From Xanthobacter autotrophicus (lineage in GTDB: Bacteria > Pseudomonadota > Alphaproteobacteria > Rhizobiales > Xanthobacteraceae): a stretch of 64,000 bases of DNA. The first letter of the stretch is position 1, and every line of letters begins with the position of its first letter. Location: the NCBI RefSeq assembly GCF_005871085.1, contig NZ_VAUP01000002.1:150018-214017 (forward strand). Reading direction: 5' to 3'. The notes beneath the pieces are model-generated. The model saw only the letters and a program-made list of their open reading frames with translations. It made no database searches and was not told where the DNA came from. Shown here piece by piece: positions 1 to 8,621 of this stretch. The translations under genes and the position numbers were made by a program.

Positions 1-97
1 CATGGCCTTCTCGGTGATGGTGGAGATGCTGAACGTCGCCGCCTCCGGCCGGCGCCGGCGGCGGATCGCTGCGCGGCACGCGGAGGAGCAGCAATGA
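1..97 (+). CDS. C-terminal end of a probable TerC-family integral membrane protein (partial)
   Basis: This reading frame is open from the window edge to a TGA at 95-97. It encodes about 31 residues: a short hydrophobic stretch (FSVMVEMLNVAA) and then an Arg-rich basic tail. TerC/YkoY-type membrane proteins typically end with a last helix of the form FS-x-x-VE-x-LN followed by basic residues, which is why I suggest this family. Only the tail is visible, so the identity is tentative. The stop overlaps the ATG of the next gene (ATGA), so the two genes are probably translationally coupled. Confidence 0.5.
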   Translation, partial: MAFSVMVEMLNVAASGRRRRRIAARHAEEQQ

Positions 98-846
98 CCG
101 ACAAGGTCCTCGTGGTGACGGGCGGCAGCCGGGGCATCGGCGCCGCCTGCGTGATCAAGGCCGCCCAGGCGGGCTATGGCCGGATCGCGCTCAACTACAC
201 CAGCGATGCCATCGCAGCGGAAGCCACAGCGGCCGCCGCCCGCGCCCACGGTGCCGAGGTGGCGGTGATCAAGGGCGACATGGCCGCCCCCGCCGACATC
301 GCCCACCTGTTCGCCGAGACCGACTCCCGCCTCGGCCCGGTGACCCATCTCGTCAACAACGCCGGCATCACCGGCCGCGCCTCGGCCTTTGCCGATGCTG
401 ATCCCGCCGAGATCGCCCGCGTCATCGACCTCAACGTCACCGGCGCGCTGCTGGTGGCCCAGGCGGCGGTCAGGCGCATGTCCACGGCGCGCGGGGGGAA
501 AGGCGGCGCCATTGTCAACATCTCCTCCATGGCGGCGATCCTGGGCTCTGCCGGCGAATATGTCTGGTACGCCGCGAGCAAGGGCGCCATCGACAGCTTC
601 ACCGTCGGCCTCGGCCGCGAGCTGGCGCGGGAGGGCGTGAGGGTGAACGGGGTGGCGCCGGGCCTCATCGCCACCGACATCCACGACACCAGCGGCGTCA
701 CCGGCCGGCTGGACCGGCTGGTGCCCACAACACCCATGGGCCGCGCCGGCACCGCCGACGAGGTGGCCGAGGCGGTGCTGCACCTGCTCTCGGACGCCGC
801 GAGCTACACCACCGGCGCCATCCTGAAGGTCTCCGGCGGGCGCTGA
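94..846 (+). CDS. SDR-family NAD(P)-dependent oxidoreductase
   Basis: A 250-residue classical short-chain dehydrogenase/reductase of normal family length. The Rossmann cofactor motif TGGSRGIG lies at residues 9-16, the structural NNAG motif at about 88-91, the catalytic Ser near 144, and the YxxxK pair at Tyr159/Lys163. The C-terminal VSGG segment is also typical. A classical SDR reduces a carbonyl or oxidises an alcohol with NAD(P)(H) in the cytoplasm. The substrate cannot be read from the sequence; FabG-like and sugar or glucose dehydrogenase-like subgroups both fit. The start overlaps the stop of the upstream gene by four bases. Confidence 0.9.
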   Translation: MTDKVLVVTGGSRGIGAACVIKAAQAGYGRIALNYTSDAIAAEATAAAARAHGAEVAVIKGDMAAPADIAHLFAETDSRLGPVTHLVNNAGITGRASAFADADPAEIARVIDLNVTGALLVAQAAVRRMSTARGGKGGAIVNISSMAAILGSAGEYVWYAASKGAIDSFTVGLGRELAREGVRVNGVAPGLIATDIHDTSGVTGRLDRLVPTTPMGRAGTADEVAEAVLHLLSDAASYTTGAILKVSGGR

Positions 847-914
847 GGGTGCTTGCGGGCGCCGGACGCCGGCCTATGATCCCCGGCGTCGCGGCGAAAA
901 AGGGGTCTGGCGTC

Positions 915-1889
915 ATGGTCCATGCGGTTCGGGTGCATCAGACGGGCGGTCCCGAGGTGCTGGCCTATGAGGCGGTCGAGGTGCCTCCCCCCGGGCGCGG
1001 CGAGGTGCAGATTCGCCAGACCGCCATCGGCCTCAACTTCATCGACGTCTATTTCCGCACCGGCCTCTACAAGGCGGCGAGCCTGCCCTTCATCCCCGGC
1101 AACGAGGGCGCCGGCGTGGTGGAGGCCGTGGGGCCGGACGTGAACGACTTCCACCCCGGCGACCGGGTGGCCTATGCCATGGCCATCGGCGCCTATGCCG
1201 AGGTGCGCAACGTGCCTGCCGCGGTGCTGCTGCACCTGCCCGCCTCCATCGACGACCAGACCGCTGCCGCCATGATGCTGAAGGGCATGACGGCGCAGTA
1301 TCTCGTGCGCCGCACCCATCACATCAAGCCGGGCGACGTGATTCTGGTGCAGGCGGCAGCCGGTGGCGTGGGGCTCATCCTGTGCCAGTGGGCCAAGCAC
1401 CTGGGCGCCACCGTCATCGGCACCGTGGGCTCCAAGGACAAGGCCGAGCTGGCCCTCTCCCACGGCTGCGACGAGGTGATTCTCTACCGGGACGAGGATT
1501 TCGTGCACCGTGTGAAGGAGATCACCGCCGGCAAGCTGTGCGACGTGGTCTATGACGGGGTGGGACAGGCGACCTATCCCGCCTCCCTCGACTGCCTGAA
1601 GCCGCTGGGCCTGTGGGTGAGCTTCGGCAACGCCTCCGGCGCCATCAAGAATTTCGACCTGTTGGCGCTCTCGCAGAGGGGTTCGCTGTTCGCCACCCGC
1701 CCGACCCTCGCCACCTTCGTGGCCAAGCGCCATGACCTGATCGCCACCGCCAACGACCTGTTCGAGGCGGTGCTGACCGGCGCGGTGAAGATCCCGGTCC
1801 ACCAGACCTATGCGCTGAAAGACGTGCAGAAGGCCCACAAGGACCTCGAATCGCGCAAGACCACGGGGTCCACCCTGCTGCTGCCGTAG
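915..1889 (+). CDS. NADPH:quinone oxidoreductase, zinc-independent MDR family
   Basis: A 324-residue medium-chain dehydrogenase/reductase of the quinone oxidoreductase (QOR, Zta1/Qor) type. The GroES-like N-terminal half contains NEGAG and GDRVAY, and the Rossmann half has AAGGVG near residue 150. The Cys ligands of zinc-dependent alcohol dehydrogenases are absent, as expected for quinone reductases. It probably reduces quinones or alpha,beta-unsaturated carbonyls with NADPH. I chose the ATG at 915 because homologues begin with this MxxxRVHxTGGPEVL pattern and an A/G-rich tract precedes it; an in-frame GTG at 849 would add 22 residues with no family match. It follows the SDR by under 70 bp and may be co-transcribed. 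Confidence 0.9.
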   Translation: MVHAVRVHQTGGPEVLAYEAVEVPPPGRGEVQIRQTAIGLNFIDVYFRTGLYKAASLPFIPGNEGAGVVEAVGPDVNDFHPGDRVAYAMAIGAYAEVRNVPAAVLLHLPASIDDQTAAAMMLKGMTAQYLVRRTHHIKPGDVILVQAAAGGVGLILCQWAKHLGATVIGTVGSKDKAELALSHGCDEVILYRDEDFVHRVKEITAGKLCDVVYDGVGQATYPASLDCLKPLGLWVSFGNASGAIKNFDLLALSQRGSLFATRPTLATFVAKRHDLIATANDLFEAVLTGAVKIPVHQTYALKDVQKAHKDLESRKTTGSTLLLP

Positions 1890-1899
1890 GCCGCCGCCT

Positions 1900-2778
1900 C
1901 TATCGCGGCGCCGTCGCATCCATCAGATGGCGCGCGGCATAGAGTTCCGGATAGAGCCGGTTGCGGAACTGGCTCGCCGCCGGCTCCGTACCCGCCAGCA
2001 GCCGGTCGATAGCGCCGGCCTGCTCGGTCTCGGCCCAGGGACGGCGGGGCGTGGGCCGGTCGTCGAGCCAGAATTCGTTCCAATCGAACGTGGTCTCGAT
2101 CAGCTCCCGCGCGAAGGCGGCGCCTTCCGCCAGCGCGCCTTGAAGCACCACGTCGATATAGGACTGGACCAACGGGAAGGCCGCGTCGGGCGGGACGCCG
2201 TTGCCCGGCGCGCCCGCCTCCCCACTCAGGTCGACGCCCATCTCCACGCCTTTGGGCACATAGATCCACACGCGGCCCGATCGCGGCAGGCCCTGCCAGC
2301 CCACCGCCTCCAGAAGAGCCGGCTCCACCTCGACCCGCCGGTAGCCGCCCTCGCGCCGGTCAAAGGCGGCCATCTCCTCGGCGTCGCGCACGGGGAAGAC
2401 CACGCCGTTGATGGAAGACGGCACCTCCCCCTCGCGCGGGCGGCGCAGCCCCAGTGCGGTGAAGCCGGCCCCGGACCGCGCCCCGCCACGGGCGACGAAG
2501 CCCCGCACCAGGCCGAACCGCGCCGACACCCGCGCCGGAACCGCCACGACCCGTCGTCGCGACGTGGAGGTCCGCGATGGCTCGCTGATGAGCGTGCCGT
2601 AGCCGAACAGGAAGTCGGACGGCTGGTCGGCCAGCCCCTCACCCCAGAAATCGCGCGCCGCCGCCGGACCGGTCGCCACGGCAAGACCCGCGAGTCCGAG
2701 CAGCACATCCCGCCGGGACGGCGATCGACGCCCGCGACGAACTTCCCCACCGTGCGCGCCGTCCGATCGTCCTGCCAT
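1900..2778 (-). CDS. Tat-exported gamma-glutamylcyclotransferase-fold protein
   Basis: About 292 residues. The N-terminus carries a twin-arginine-type leader (SRRDVLLGLAG followed by a hydrophobic Ala-rich stretch and an AxA-like cleavage site), so the product is probably exported folded to the periplasm. The mature part contains FGYGTLI, the substrate-loop motif of the GGCT/AIG2 fold, followed by a typical barrel with NGVVFPV. Enzymes of this fold cyclise or cleave gamma-glutamyl bonds; a periplasmic substrate is inferred only from the leader. An ATG at 2820 would add 14 residues; neither start has a clear ribosome site. It converges with the quinone oxidoreductase and diverges from malyl-CoA lyase. 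Confidence 0.75.
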   Translation of the reverse strand: MAGRSDGAHGGEVRRGRRSPSRRDVLLGLAGLAVATGPAAARDFWGEGLADQPSDFLFGYGTLISEPSRTSTSRRRVVAVPARVSARFGLVRGFVARGGARSGAGFTALGLRRPREGEVPSSINGVVFPVRDAEEMAAFDRREGGYRRVEVEPALLEAVGWQGLPRSGRVWIYVPKGVEMGVDLSGEAGAPGNGVPPDAAFPLVQSYIDVVLQGALAEGAAFARELIETTFDWNEFWLDDRPTPRRPWAETEQAGAIDRLLAGTEPAASQFRNRLYPELYAARHLMDATAPR

Positions 2779-2810
2779 GAAGTCGTGTTGCACCGGCACG
2801 CCACCTATGC

Positions 2811-2819
2811 TGCATTGCA
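2811..2819. promoter_or_regulatory. Near-palindromic TGCATTGCA motif upstream of malyl-CoA lyase
   Basis: The nonamer TGCATTGCA lies 58 bp before the malyl-CoA lyase start. The same nonamer occurs 132 bp before the acnA start at 20701-20709. Both genes act in central carbon metabolism, so a shared regulator is possible, but a 9-mer can recur by chance. Confidence 0.25.
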
Positions 2820-2876
2820 TTCAACAGGTTGGCGGCCCAGGCACGAAGCCGTGCCGCCGGATCCATGGGGGGACAG

Positions 2877-3917
2877 ATGAAGCTGCCACGCCAATTCTTC
2901 AAGCCGCTGGCCATCGGCGCGCCCGCACCTTACCGCGAGCTGCCGGTGCAGCTTGAGCGTATGATTCATTTCGTTCCGCCGCATCTGGAGAAGATGCGCA
3001 ACAAGGTGCCGGACATCGCCAAGCAGGTGGATGTGGTGCTCGGCAACCTTGAGGACGCCATCCCCTCCGACGCCAAGGAAGCCGCCCGCCGGGGTTTCAT
3101 CGAGATGGCCAAGGCCACCGATTTCGGCTCCACCGGCCTGTGGACCCGCATTAATTGTCTCAACAGCCCCTGGGTGCTGGACGACATCGTGGAGATCGTC
3201 AGCGAGATCGGCGGCAAGCTGGACGTGATCATGCTGCCCAAGGTGGAGGGCGCCTGGGACGTGCACTATCTCGACCAGTTGCTCGCTCAGCTGGAAGCCA
3301 AGCACGCCATCGGCAAGCCGATCCTCATCCACGCCATCCTGGAGACCGCCGAAGGCGTCAAGAACGTGGAGGAAATCGCCAGCGCCTCTCCCCGCATGCA
3401 CGGCATGAGTCTCGGACCGGCGGACCTTGCCGCCTCCCGCGCCATGAAGACCACCCGCGTCGGCGGCGGCCATCCGGACTACAAGGTGCTTGCGGACGCC
3501 GACGGCGACACGCCGCGCGCCGGCTACCAGCAGGACCTGTGGCACTACACCGTCGGCAAGATGGTGGACGCCTGCGCCGCCAACGGCATCAAGCCTTTCT
3601 ATGGCCCGTTCGGCGACTTCTCCGACCTCGCGGCCTGCGAGAGCCAGTTCCGCAACGCCTTCCTGCAGGGCTGCGTCGGCGCCTGGTCGCTGCACCCCAC
3701 CCAGATCGACATCGCCAAGCGCGTGTTCTCGCCGGATCCGGGTGAGGTGGCCTTCGCCCTCAAGATCCTGGAAGCCATGCCCGACGGCGCCGGCGCGGTG
3801 ATGATCGACGGCAAGATGCAGGACGACGCAACCTGGAAGCAGGCTAAGGTGATCGTCGACCTTGCCCGTATTGTCGCAGCCAAGGATCCGGAAATGGGCA
3901 AAGCCTACGGACTGTGA
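2877..3917 (+). CDS. mcl1: L-malyl-CoA/beta-methylmalyl-CoA lyase (HpcH/HpaI aldolase family)
   Basis: A 346-residue CitE/HpcH-type TIM-barrel lyase. The region around residues 35-75 ([15 protein letters not shown]) and the central MLPKVEG and LETAEGV stretches are typical of the Mg-binding site of citrate-lyase-like malyl-CoA lyases, and the family's [10 protein letters not shown] segment follows. Such enzymes cleave malyl-CoA to glyoxylate and acetyl-CoA, and beta-methylmalyl-CoA to glyoxylate and propionyl-CoA. They act in the serine cycle or ethylmalonyl-CoA pathway of C1/C2 assimilation. The ATG at 2877 has a GGGGGA ribosome site just upstream; an in-frame upstream codon at 2829 lacks one. 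Closely related (3S)-malyl-CoA thioesterases cannot be excluded, but the length favours the lyase. Confidence 0.85.
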   Translation: MKLPRQFFKPLAIGAPAPYRELPVQLERMIHFVPPHLEKMRNKVPDIAKQVDVVLGNLEDAIPSDAKEAARRGFIEMAKATDFGSTGLWTRINCLNSPWVLDDIVEIVSEIGGKLDVIMLPKVEGAWDVHYLDQLLAQLEAKHAIGKPILIHAILETAEGVKNVEEIASASPRMHGMSLGPADLAASRAMKTTRVGGGHPDYKVLADADGDTPRAGYQQDLWHYTVGKMVDACAANGIKPFYGPFGDFSDLAACESQFRNAFLQGCVGAWSLHPTQIDIAKRVFSPDPGEVAFALKILEAMPDGAGAVMIDGKMQDDATWKQAKVIVDLARIVAAKDPEMGKAYGL

Positions 3918-3990
3918 CAGAATTGATTAACCTTGCAGTACATTGCCGTTACGGAAGGTCAATCGCGACGGCACAGTGAAGAGGCGGGAC

Positions 3991-4524
3991 ATGGGCAGTC
4001 ACGACAAAGCGCGCGCGAAACCCGCCACCGGCGCGCCTGCGCCGGATGGCAACAGCATCGCGTCGGCATCCGAGTCCAAGGCCGGCGCTGCGGTGCTTGA
4101 GTCCAAGAGCGGAACGAGCGAGAGCAAAGGCGTGGCTGCGGTGCCTGAAGGTGCAGCAGCTGGGCCGCTTTCCGGCGTCGCGACAGATTTCCGCTCCCCC
4201 ATGCGAGAGGGCAAGTTCCGGATCGGAGAGGTTGTGAGGCACAAGCACTTCCCGTTCCGCGGCGTCGTTTTCGATGTGGACCCGGTGTTCGACAACACCG
4301 AGGAATGGTGGCTCTCCATCCCCGAGGAGATCCGCCCCCACAAGGACCAGCCCTTCTACCACCTGCTCGCCGAGAATGCGGACAGCGAATATGTTGCCTA
4401 TGTCTCCGAGCAGAACCTGGAACGGGACTTCTCCGAGGAGCCGGTGCGCCATCCCAAGGTGAACGAGGCCCTGACCGACGACGGTGCCGGCGGCTGGCGG
4501 GTGCGGCGCGACCTCATCAACTGA
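3991..4524 (+). CDS. hspQ: HspQ / YccV hemimethylated-DNA-binding family protein
   Basis: 177 residues. The C-terminal 105 residues are a full HspQ domain: KFRIGEVVRHKHFPFRG, the VDPVFDNTEEW segment, and a final YVSEQNLE. HspQ is a small heat-shock-induced protein first described as binding hemimethylated DNA and the dnaA region, and later as an enhancer of Lon proteolysis. The first 65 residues are a low-complexity Ala/Ser/Lys extension with ESK repeats, unlike the compact E. coli protein of about 105 residues; this part is probably disordered. The ATG at 3991 has a GAGGCGGG ribosome site. A strong terminator follows at 4571. Confidence 0.88.
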   Translation: MGSHDKARAKPATGAPAPDGNSIASASESKAGAAVLESKSGTSESKGVAAVPEGAAAGPLSGVATDFRSPMREGKFRIGEVVRHKHFPFRGVVFDVDPVFDNTEEWWLSIPEEIRPHKDQPFYHLLAENADSEYVAYVSEQNLERDFSEEPVRHPKVNEALTDDGAGGWRVRRDLIN

Positions 4525-4570
4525 AATCGGATCCGCGAAAGGGACAGGCCACGCGGGCTGCGGACATGAA

Positions 4571-4606
4571 AAAGGGCCGGCATCTTCATGCCGGCCCTTT
4601 TTATTG
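4571..4606. terminator. Bidirectional intrinsic terminator between hspQ and the IalB gene
   Basis: A perfect 13-bp stem (4571-4583 with 4588-4600) closes a CTTC loop. It is flanked by a T-run on the plus strand and an A-run on the other side, so it can end transcripts from both converging genes. Confidence 0.9.
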
Positions 4607-4650
4607 AACGCTGGCAGGGCGGCGCGCCGCCCTGAATTACTGCCTCAGGA

Positions 4651-5460
4651 TCACTGGGCGCCCTGCGCCTTGGCGCGCTCGAGCTCCTGACCCTTCTTCA
4701 GGAGAGCGGCCTTGCCCTGCTCTTCCTGCTGCTGGGCTGCGGCGCGCGCTTCTTCCATGCGCTTGCGCTCCTGCTCCATGGCCACCTTGGCGTCCATGCC
4801 GGGGCCGTCATAGGCCTTGCCGAAATCGGCATTGGAGATGGGCAGGCTGAGGGTGCGGCCAGTACCGTTCACCATCTGCAGGTACACGGCATTGGCCTTG
4901 CGGAACTTGGCGATGAAGCTGCCGTCGACTTCGAGGTCGCCGATGCAGGTGGCGCCGCCGCCCTGGATGGGCTGGCACAGCACGAAGGGGATGTTCACCG
5001 GGTCCTTGTCGAGGGTGATGCGCAGGCCGGGCTGGAGGCGCATGCCGAGGGGCACGGAAATGTTGATGCGCTTCTTAGGCTCATCCTGCATCTCGACGAT
5101 GTCGACCTTGGCGATGGCCTGATTCTCGACGCCCAGCACCTGGGTGAGCACGCACACCTGCTTCTTCCGCTCCGGGATCTCCTGGCAGATCTTCTGCCAC
5201 GGGGAGGCGGAGAACTTCACGTCGGCTTCGCCCTGGGGCTGGCCGGGGCCAGCCTGGCCCTGCTGGGGCGCGGCAACAGGCGCCTGGGCGGCCGGAGCGG
5301 CGGGCTTGGCCGCGGGAGCGGCGGGCTTGGCCGCAGGCTTGGCCGCAGGCGCGGGCTGAGCTGGCGGGGTCTGGGAAAAGGCCGGGCCGGCGAACGCCAC
5401 AGCGAGCAGCGTGGCGGCAACCCCGGCCGTGAGCCGCGCGTTGAATTTGGTCATGGTCAT
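4651..5460 (-). CDS. Invasion-associated locus B (IalB) family periplasmic protein
   Basis: 269 residues. There is a Sec signal peptide (hydrophobic LTAGVAATLLAVAFAG, AxA-like site before SQTPP), then a Pro/Ala/Lys linker with PAAKPA-type repeats, then the IalB domain with its four Cys (KICQEI, QVCVLT, VLCQP, TCIGD). A charged, Gln/Glu/Lys-rich C-terminal helix follows. IalB of Bartonella is linked to erythrocyte entry, but the family is widespread in non-pathogenic Rhizobiales, where its role is unclear. The start is the first Met of MTMTKF at 5460; the frame is open far upstream, but the signal peptide fixes this start. Confidence 0.88.
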   Translation of the reverse strand: MTMTKFNARLTAGVAATLLAVAFAGPAFSQTPPAQPAPAAKPAAKPAAPAAKPAAPAAQAPVAAPQQGQAGPGQPQGEADVKFSASPWQKICQEIPERKKQVCVLTQVLGVENQAIAKVDIVEMQDEPKKRINISVPLGMRLQPGLRITLDKDPVNIPFVLCQPIQGGGATCIGDLEVDGSFIAKFRKANAVYLQMVNGTGRTLSLPISNADFGKAYDGPGMDAKVAMEQERKRMEEARAAAQQQEEQGKAALLKKGQELERAKAQGAQ

Positions 5461-5823
5461 CGTGGCCTTTCTTGTGGTCTGAGCCGCCGGGGCTCCGGCC
5501 GCGCATGCGCTAGGGCCGGGGCGCCGCACCCCCCTCTCTCGGACCCCGGCTCTCTCAAGCCCAATTGAGGCGAGAAGGTGACGGGCCGCAGCCGCACGGG
5601 GAACATGCGCGCCCGCACCCATTCCTAGCGTCGGGACAGCGTGTGCTACCTTGCCGAGGAATAAGGCCAACACACGGCCGAAAGGCTGGCTTGAACAGTC
5701 AAATGTGCCGCGGCGGTACCACGAGAAGACTGGTTCGATCCATACGATTCGTGAACGGGCCGGCGTGCATGTTGGCGGTGCAGCCAGCAGCGGCAAGCTG
5801 GGGCGGCAAGCTGGGAATACGTC
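5461..5823. other. Intergenic region between the IalB gene and the solute-binding protein
   Basis: A 363-bp divergent spacer that should hold the promoters of both genes. I see a short palindrome near 5500 (GCGCATGCGC) but no RNA gene, clear operator or convincing small ORF. Confidence 0.5.
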
Positions 5824-7677
5824 ATGAGGAGCGGTTTGAGCCAGCGTTCGCGATGGCACCGGAGCGGTCCCGGGAGGGGGAGAGGGGCCAGAAGCTGGCT
5901 TCTCGCGCTCCTGCTTCTGGCTGCGCCTGCGCAGGTGTCCGCGCAGCCGCTGGACCGGGCGCCGGCCATCGCCATGCGCGGCCTGCCGGACCTGCCGGCG
6001 CACTTCGCCGCCCTGCCCTATGCCGACCCGAGCGCCCCCAAGGGCGGGCACCTGGACCTGTCGCTGCTCGGCACCTTCGACAGCCTCAACCCCTTTATCG
6101 TCAAGGGTTCCGCTCCGCTCTTTATGCGCAACAACGTGATCGAGAGCCTGATGGCGCGCTCCCTCGACGAGCCGTTCACGCTCTACCCGCTGCTGGCACA
6201 GAGCGTGACCACCGATGCCGAGCGCAGCTTTGTCGCCTTCGCCCTCGATCCCGCCGCCCGCTTCTCCGACGGCAGCCCCGTCACCGCCGAAGACGTGCTG
6301 TTCTCGTTCGCCCTCATGCGCGACATGGGCCGGCCAAACCACCGGCTTTATTACGGAAAAATCTCCAAGGCCGAAGCGCCGGATGCCCACACGGTCCGCT
6401 TCGCCTTCACCGAGCCCGACCCGGAACTGCCGCTGATCATGGGCCTCATGCCGGTGTTCAAACAGGCCAGCATCGACCGCGACCACTTCGAGGAGACCAC
6501 GCTCACGCCCCTTACCGGCTCCGGTCCGTACCGGGTCGGGGCGGTGGATGCGGGTGCGTCGGTGACGCTGGAGCGCAACCCGGACTATTGGGGACGCACC
6601 CTGGCGTTCAACCGAGGTCTCTATAACTTCGACAGGATCCGCTACTTCTACTTCAGGGACGCCAACACCGAGTTCGAGGCCTTCAAGAAGGGGCTCATCG
6701 ACGCCCGGTTCGAGTCCGACCCCGGCCGCTGGGAGACCGGCTACGACTTTCCCGCCGCGCGCTCGGGGGAGGTGGTCAAGGAGCTGATACCCACTGGAAC
6801 GCCAAAGCCTTACTCGGCCTTCGTGTTCAATACGCGCCGCCCGCTGTTCGCCGATCGCCGCGTCCGCCACGCCCTCATCGAGCTGTTCGATTTCGAGTGG
6901 CTGGACACGAATTTCTACCACGGCCTCTACCGGCGGACGGCGAGCTATTTCGAAGGTTCGGTGCTTTCAAGTTCGGGAATGCCGGCCGACGCCCGCGAGC
7001 GGGCCCTGCTCGACCCCTTTCCCGATGCCGTGGTGCCGGATGTGCTGGCCGGCACCTTCCGTCCGCCGGTCTCCGACGGCTCCGGCCGCGACCGGGAGCG
7101 CTTGAAGGCCGCGCTCCAGCTTCTCGACAAGGCGGGGTGGATGCTGCGGCAGGGGGCGCTGGTGAACCGGGAGACCGGACGGCCCTTCGCCTTCGAGATC
7201 ATGGTGACCACCCGCGAGATGGAGCGCCTCGCCCTCGCCTATCAGAGCCAGCTCAAGAGGGCGGGCATCGCCGCGCATGTGCGGTACGTGGATGCAGTTC
7301 AGTTCGATGCCCGGCGGGGCGCCTACGACTTCGACATGATGCCCTATGCCTGGGGCCAGTCGCTGTCCCCCGGTAATGAGCAGGCGTTCTATTTCGGCTC
7401 CGCAGCCGCCGACACGCCAGGCTCGCGCAATTATATGGGAGCGAAATCCCCCGCCATCGATGCCGCCATCGCCGCCTTGCTGGCGGCCCGCGACGAGGAC
7501 GACTACGTCTCCGCCGCCCGCGCCCTCGACCGGGTGCTGGTGTCGGGCGCCTATGGGGTGCCGCTGTTCCACACGCCGGGCCAATGGCTCGCCCGCTGGA
7601 CCCGGATCGAACGCCCGCGGCGCGCCTCCCTCTACGGCACCCTGCCGGAGACCTGGTGGCGCGCGCCCGGCAAGTAA
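5824..7677 (+). CDS. ABC transporter substrate-binding protein, peptide family 5 (YejA-like)
   Basis: 617 residues. After a basic N-region comes a hydrophobic signal segment (SWLLALLLLAAPAQVSA) with cleavage expected before QPLDRAP. The mature part is a complete SBP_bac_5 protein: GGHLDLSLLGTFDSLNPF, then FSDGSPVTAEDVLFS, GSGPYRVG and LERNPDYWG. Length and the YADPSAPKGG opening resemble YejA-type oligopeptide or microcin C binders. It would deliver a peptide or related ligand to an inner-membrane ABC permease, but no permease or ATPase gene is next to it, so the partner must lie elsewhere. Specificity cannot be read from the sequence. Confidence 0.88.
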   Translation: MRSGLSQRSRWHRSGPGRGRGARSWLLALLLLAAPAQVSAQPLDRAPAIAMRGLPDLPAHFAALPYADPSAPKGGHLDLSLLGTFDSLNPFIVKGSAPLFMRNNVIESLMARSLDEPFTLYPLLAQSVTTDAERSFVAFALDPAARFSDGSPVTAEDVLFSFALMRDMGRPNHRLYYGKISKAEAPDAHTVRFAFTEPDPELPLIMGLMPVFKQASIDRDHFEETTLTPLTGSGPYRVGAVDAGASVTLERNPDYWGRTLAFNRGLYNFDRIRYFYFRDANTEFEAFKKGLIDARFESDPGRWETGYDFPAARSGEVVKELIPTGTPKPYSAFVFNTRRPLFADRRVRHALIELFDFEWLDTNFYHGLYRRTASYFEGSVLSSSGMPADARERALLDPFPDAVVPDVLAGTFRPPVSDGSGRDRERLKAALQLLDKAGWMLRQGALVNRETGRPFAFEIMVTTREMERLALAYQSQLKRAGIAAHVRYVDAVQFDARRGAYDFDMMPYAWGQSLSPGNEQAFYFGSAAADTPGSRNYMGAKSPAIDAAIAALLAARDEDDYVSAARALDRVLVSGAYGVPLFHTPGQWLARWTRIERPRRASLYGTLPETWWRAPGK

Positions 7678-7693
7678 GCTCTGGCAAATAGGA

Positions 7694-8167
7694 TCAAGCC
7701 GGCCGCGCCCGCACGGCGGCGATGCCGAGGCCGATGAAAACGAGCAGCACCAGCCCCTGGGCCACCGCGAAGGCGGGGGCGCCCGGGGTCGGCGCCAGGG
7801 CATGGAGCGCCGGCACCTTGGCGAAGGCCTGGGCCACCGCCACGAACACCAGGAAATACAGGCTCGCCACCGCCGTGCCCGCATAGATGCCATGCCAGCG
7901 CCCGCGCAGCCCGGCGCCATAGCGCGCGAAAATCGCCGGCAGGAGCACGAGGATGGCCACCGCCCCGACCACGTGGGACGGCAGGACCCCATTGAAGGGA
8001 AACAGGAAACCAGTCGCGCTGGTGAGGAAGGCGAGGGCGAGGAAGGTGGCCGCCGTGGTCGGCCGGTCGAGGCCGCGCAAGAGGCCCGCCACCACGGCGA
8101 TGCCGGCGGCGATGGCGAACAGGCTGATGTAGGTATGGATGCCGGTCAAAGTCGTCGGGTCGAACAT
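7694..8167 (-). CDS. Small integral membrane protein of unknown function
   Basis: 157 residues with about four or five hydrophobic segments: ISLFAIAAGIAVVAGLL, a second near residues 40-60, HVVGAVAILVLLPAIFA, ASLYFLVFVAVAQAF and a last one near the C-terminus. It belongs to a class of short membrane proteins common in Rhizobiales, but I cannot assign a function. The ATG at 8167 is preceded on its strand by an AGGGAG-like ribosome site. The frame runs open upstream to 8671, but that part lacks the membrane character. It converges with the solute-binding protein gene. Confidence 0.65.
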   Translation of the reverse strand: MFDPTTLTGIHTYISLFAIAAGIAVVAGLLRGLDRPTTAATFLALAFLTSATGFLFPFNGVLPSHVVGAVAILVLLPAIFARYGAGLRGRWHGIYAGTAVASLYFLVFVAVAQAFAKVPALHALAPTPGAPAFAVAQGLVLLVFIGLGIAAVRARPA

Positions 8168-8621
8168 GGCAGGCGCTCCCTGAAGGTATCGGAGCTTAGC
8201 AGTCCGCCGCGTACCCGTATTGCAGGATGGTCGCCGGCGGCGGCCCATCGCCCCAGCGTCCCGCCAGCAGAGCCTAAGTGTTTCCCCCGGGTACCGCATG
8301 GGCACATATCGGCCGTATTTTGCCGCCACGCTCTCCGATCCTTGCAGGCGGTACGCTTTGCAGGGACGCCATTGTTCGGATAAGACCTTTTTGGTTCGCC
8401 ATTTCAGAAGCCGCCTTAGGGGCGGTCTTGCCGGAACGAGGGAGGAAGAAGGCTGCGGTCCGCGCACCATCGGTTTGAAACGGGTCGGTAGGGTTCGAGG
8501 GCCATCGCAGGGCGATCCCCTCTGAAAGCGCACCGTCCCGCGCGCGGTCGACAGGCCCAAAGAACTGGATCCTCGAGCCTCTGCCTCTTCCGGCGCAGAC
8601 GGCTTGGCAGGAGGTAAATAT
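8168..8621. other. Intergenic region upstream of the SH3b protein gene
   Basis: A 454-bp divergent spacer. Overlapping frames are open on both strands here, but their products are Arg- and Pro-rich without family features, which is usual for high-GC non-coding DNA. A short G/C-rich inverted repeat lies near 8410-8430. Nothing else could be supported. Confidence 0.45.

Noticed and set aside
1927..2880. Plus-strand 317-codon frame opposite the GGCT-fold gene
   Set aside because: The product is His/Arg/Pro-rich without any family feature, as antisense frames of high-GC genes are; the minus-strand gene has a Tat leader and the FGYGTLI motif.
4651..6921. Single 756-codon minus-strand protein including the IalB domain
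   Set aside because: The signal peptide at 5460 marks the true start; the rest is antisense to the solute-binding protein gene.
8220..8525. 101-codon plus-strand ORF in the gap before the SH3b gene
   Set aside because: It has no ribosome site and no family features, and its Arg/Gly-rich composition is like non-coding high-GC DNA.
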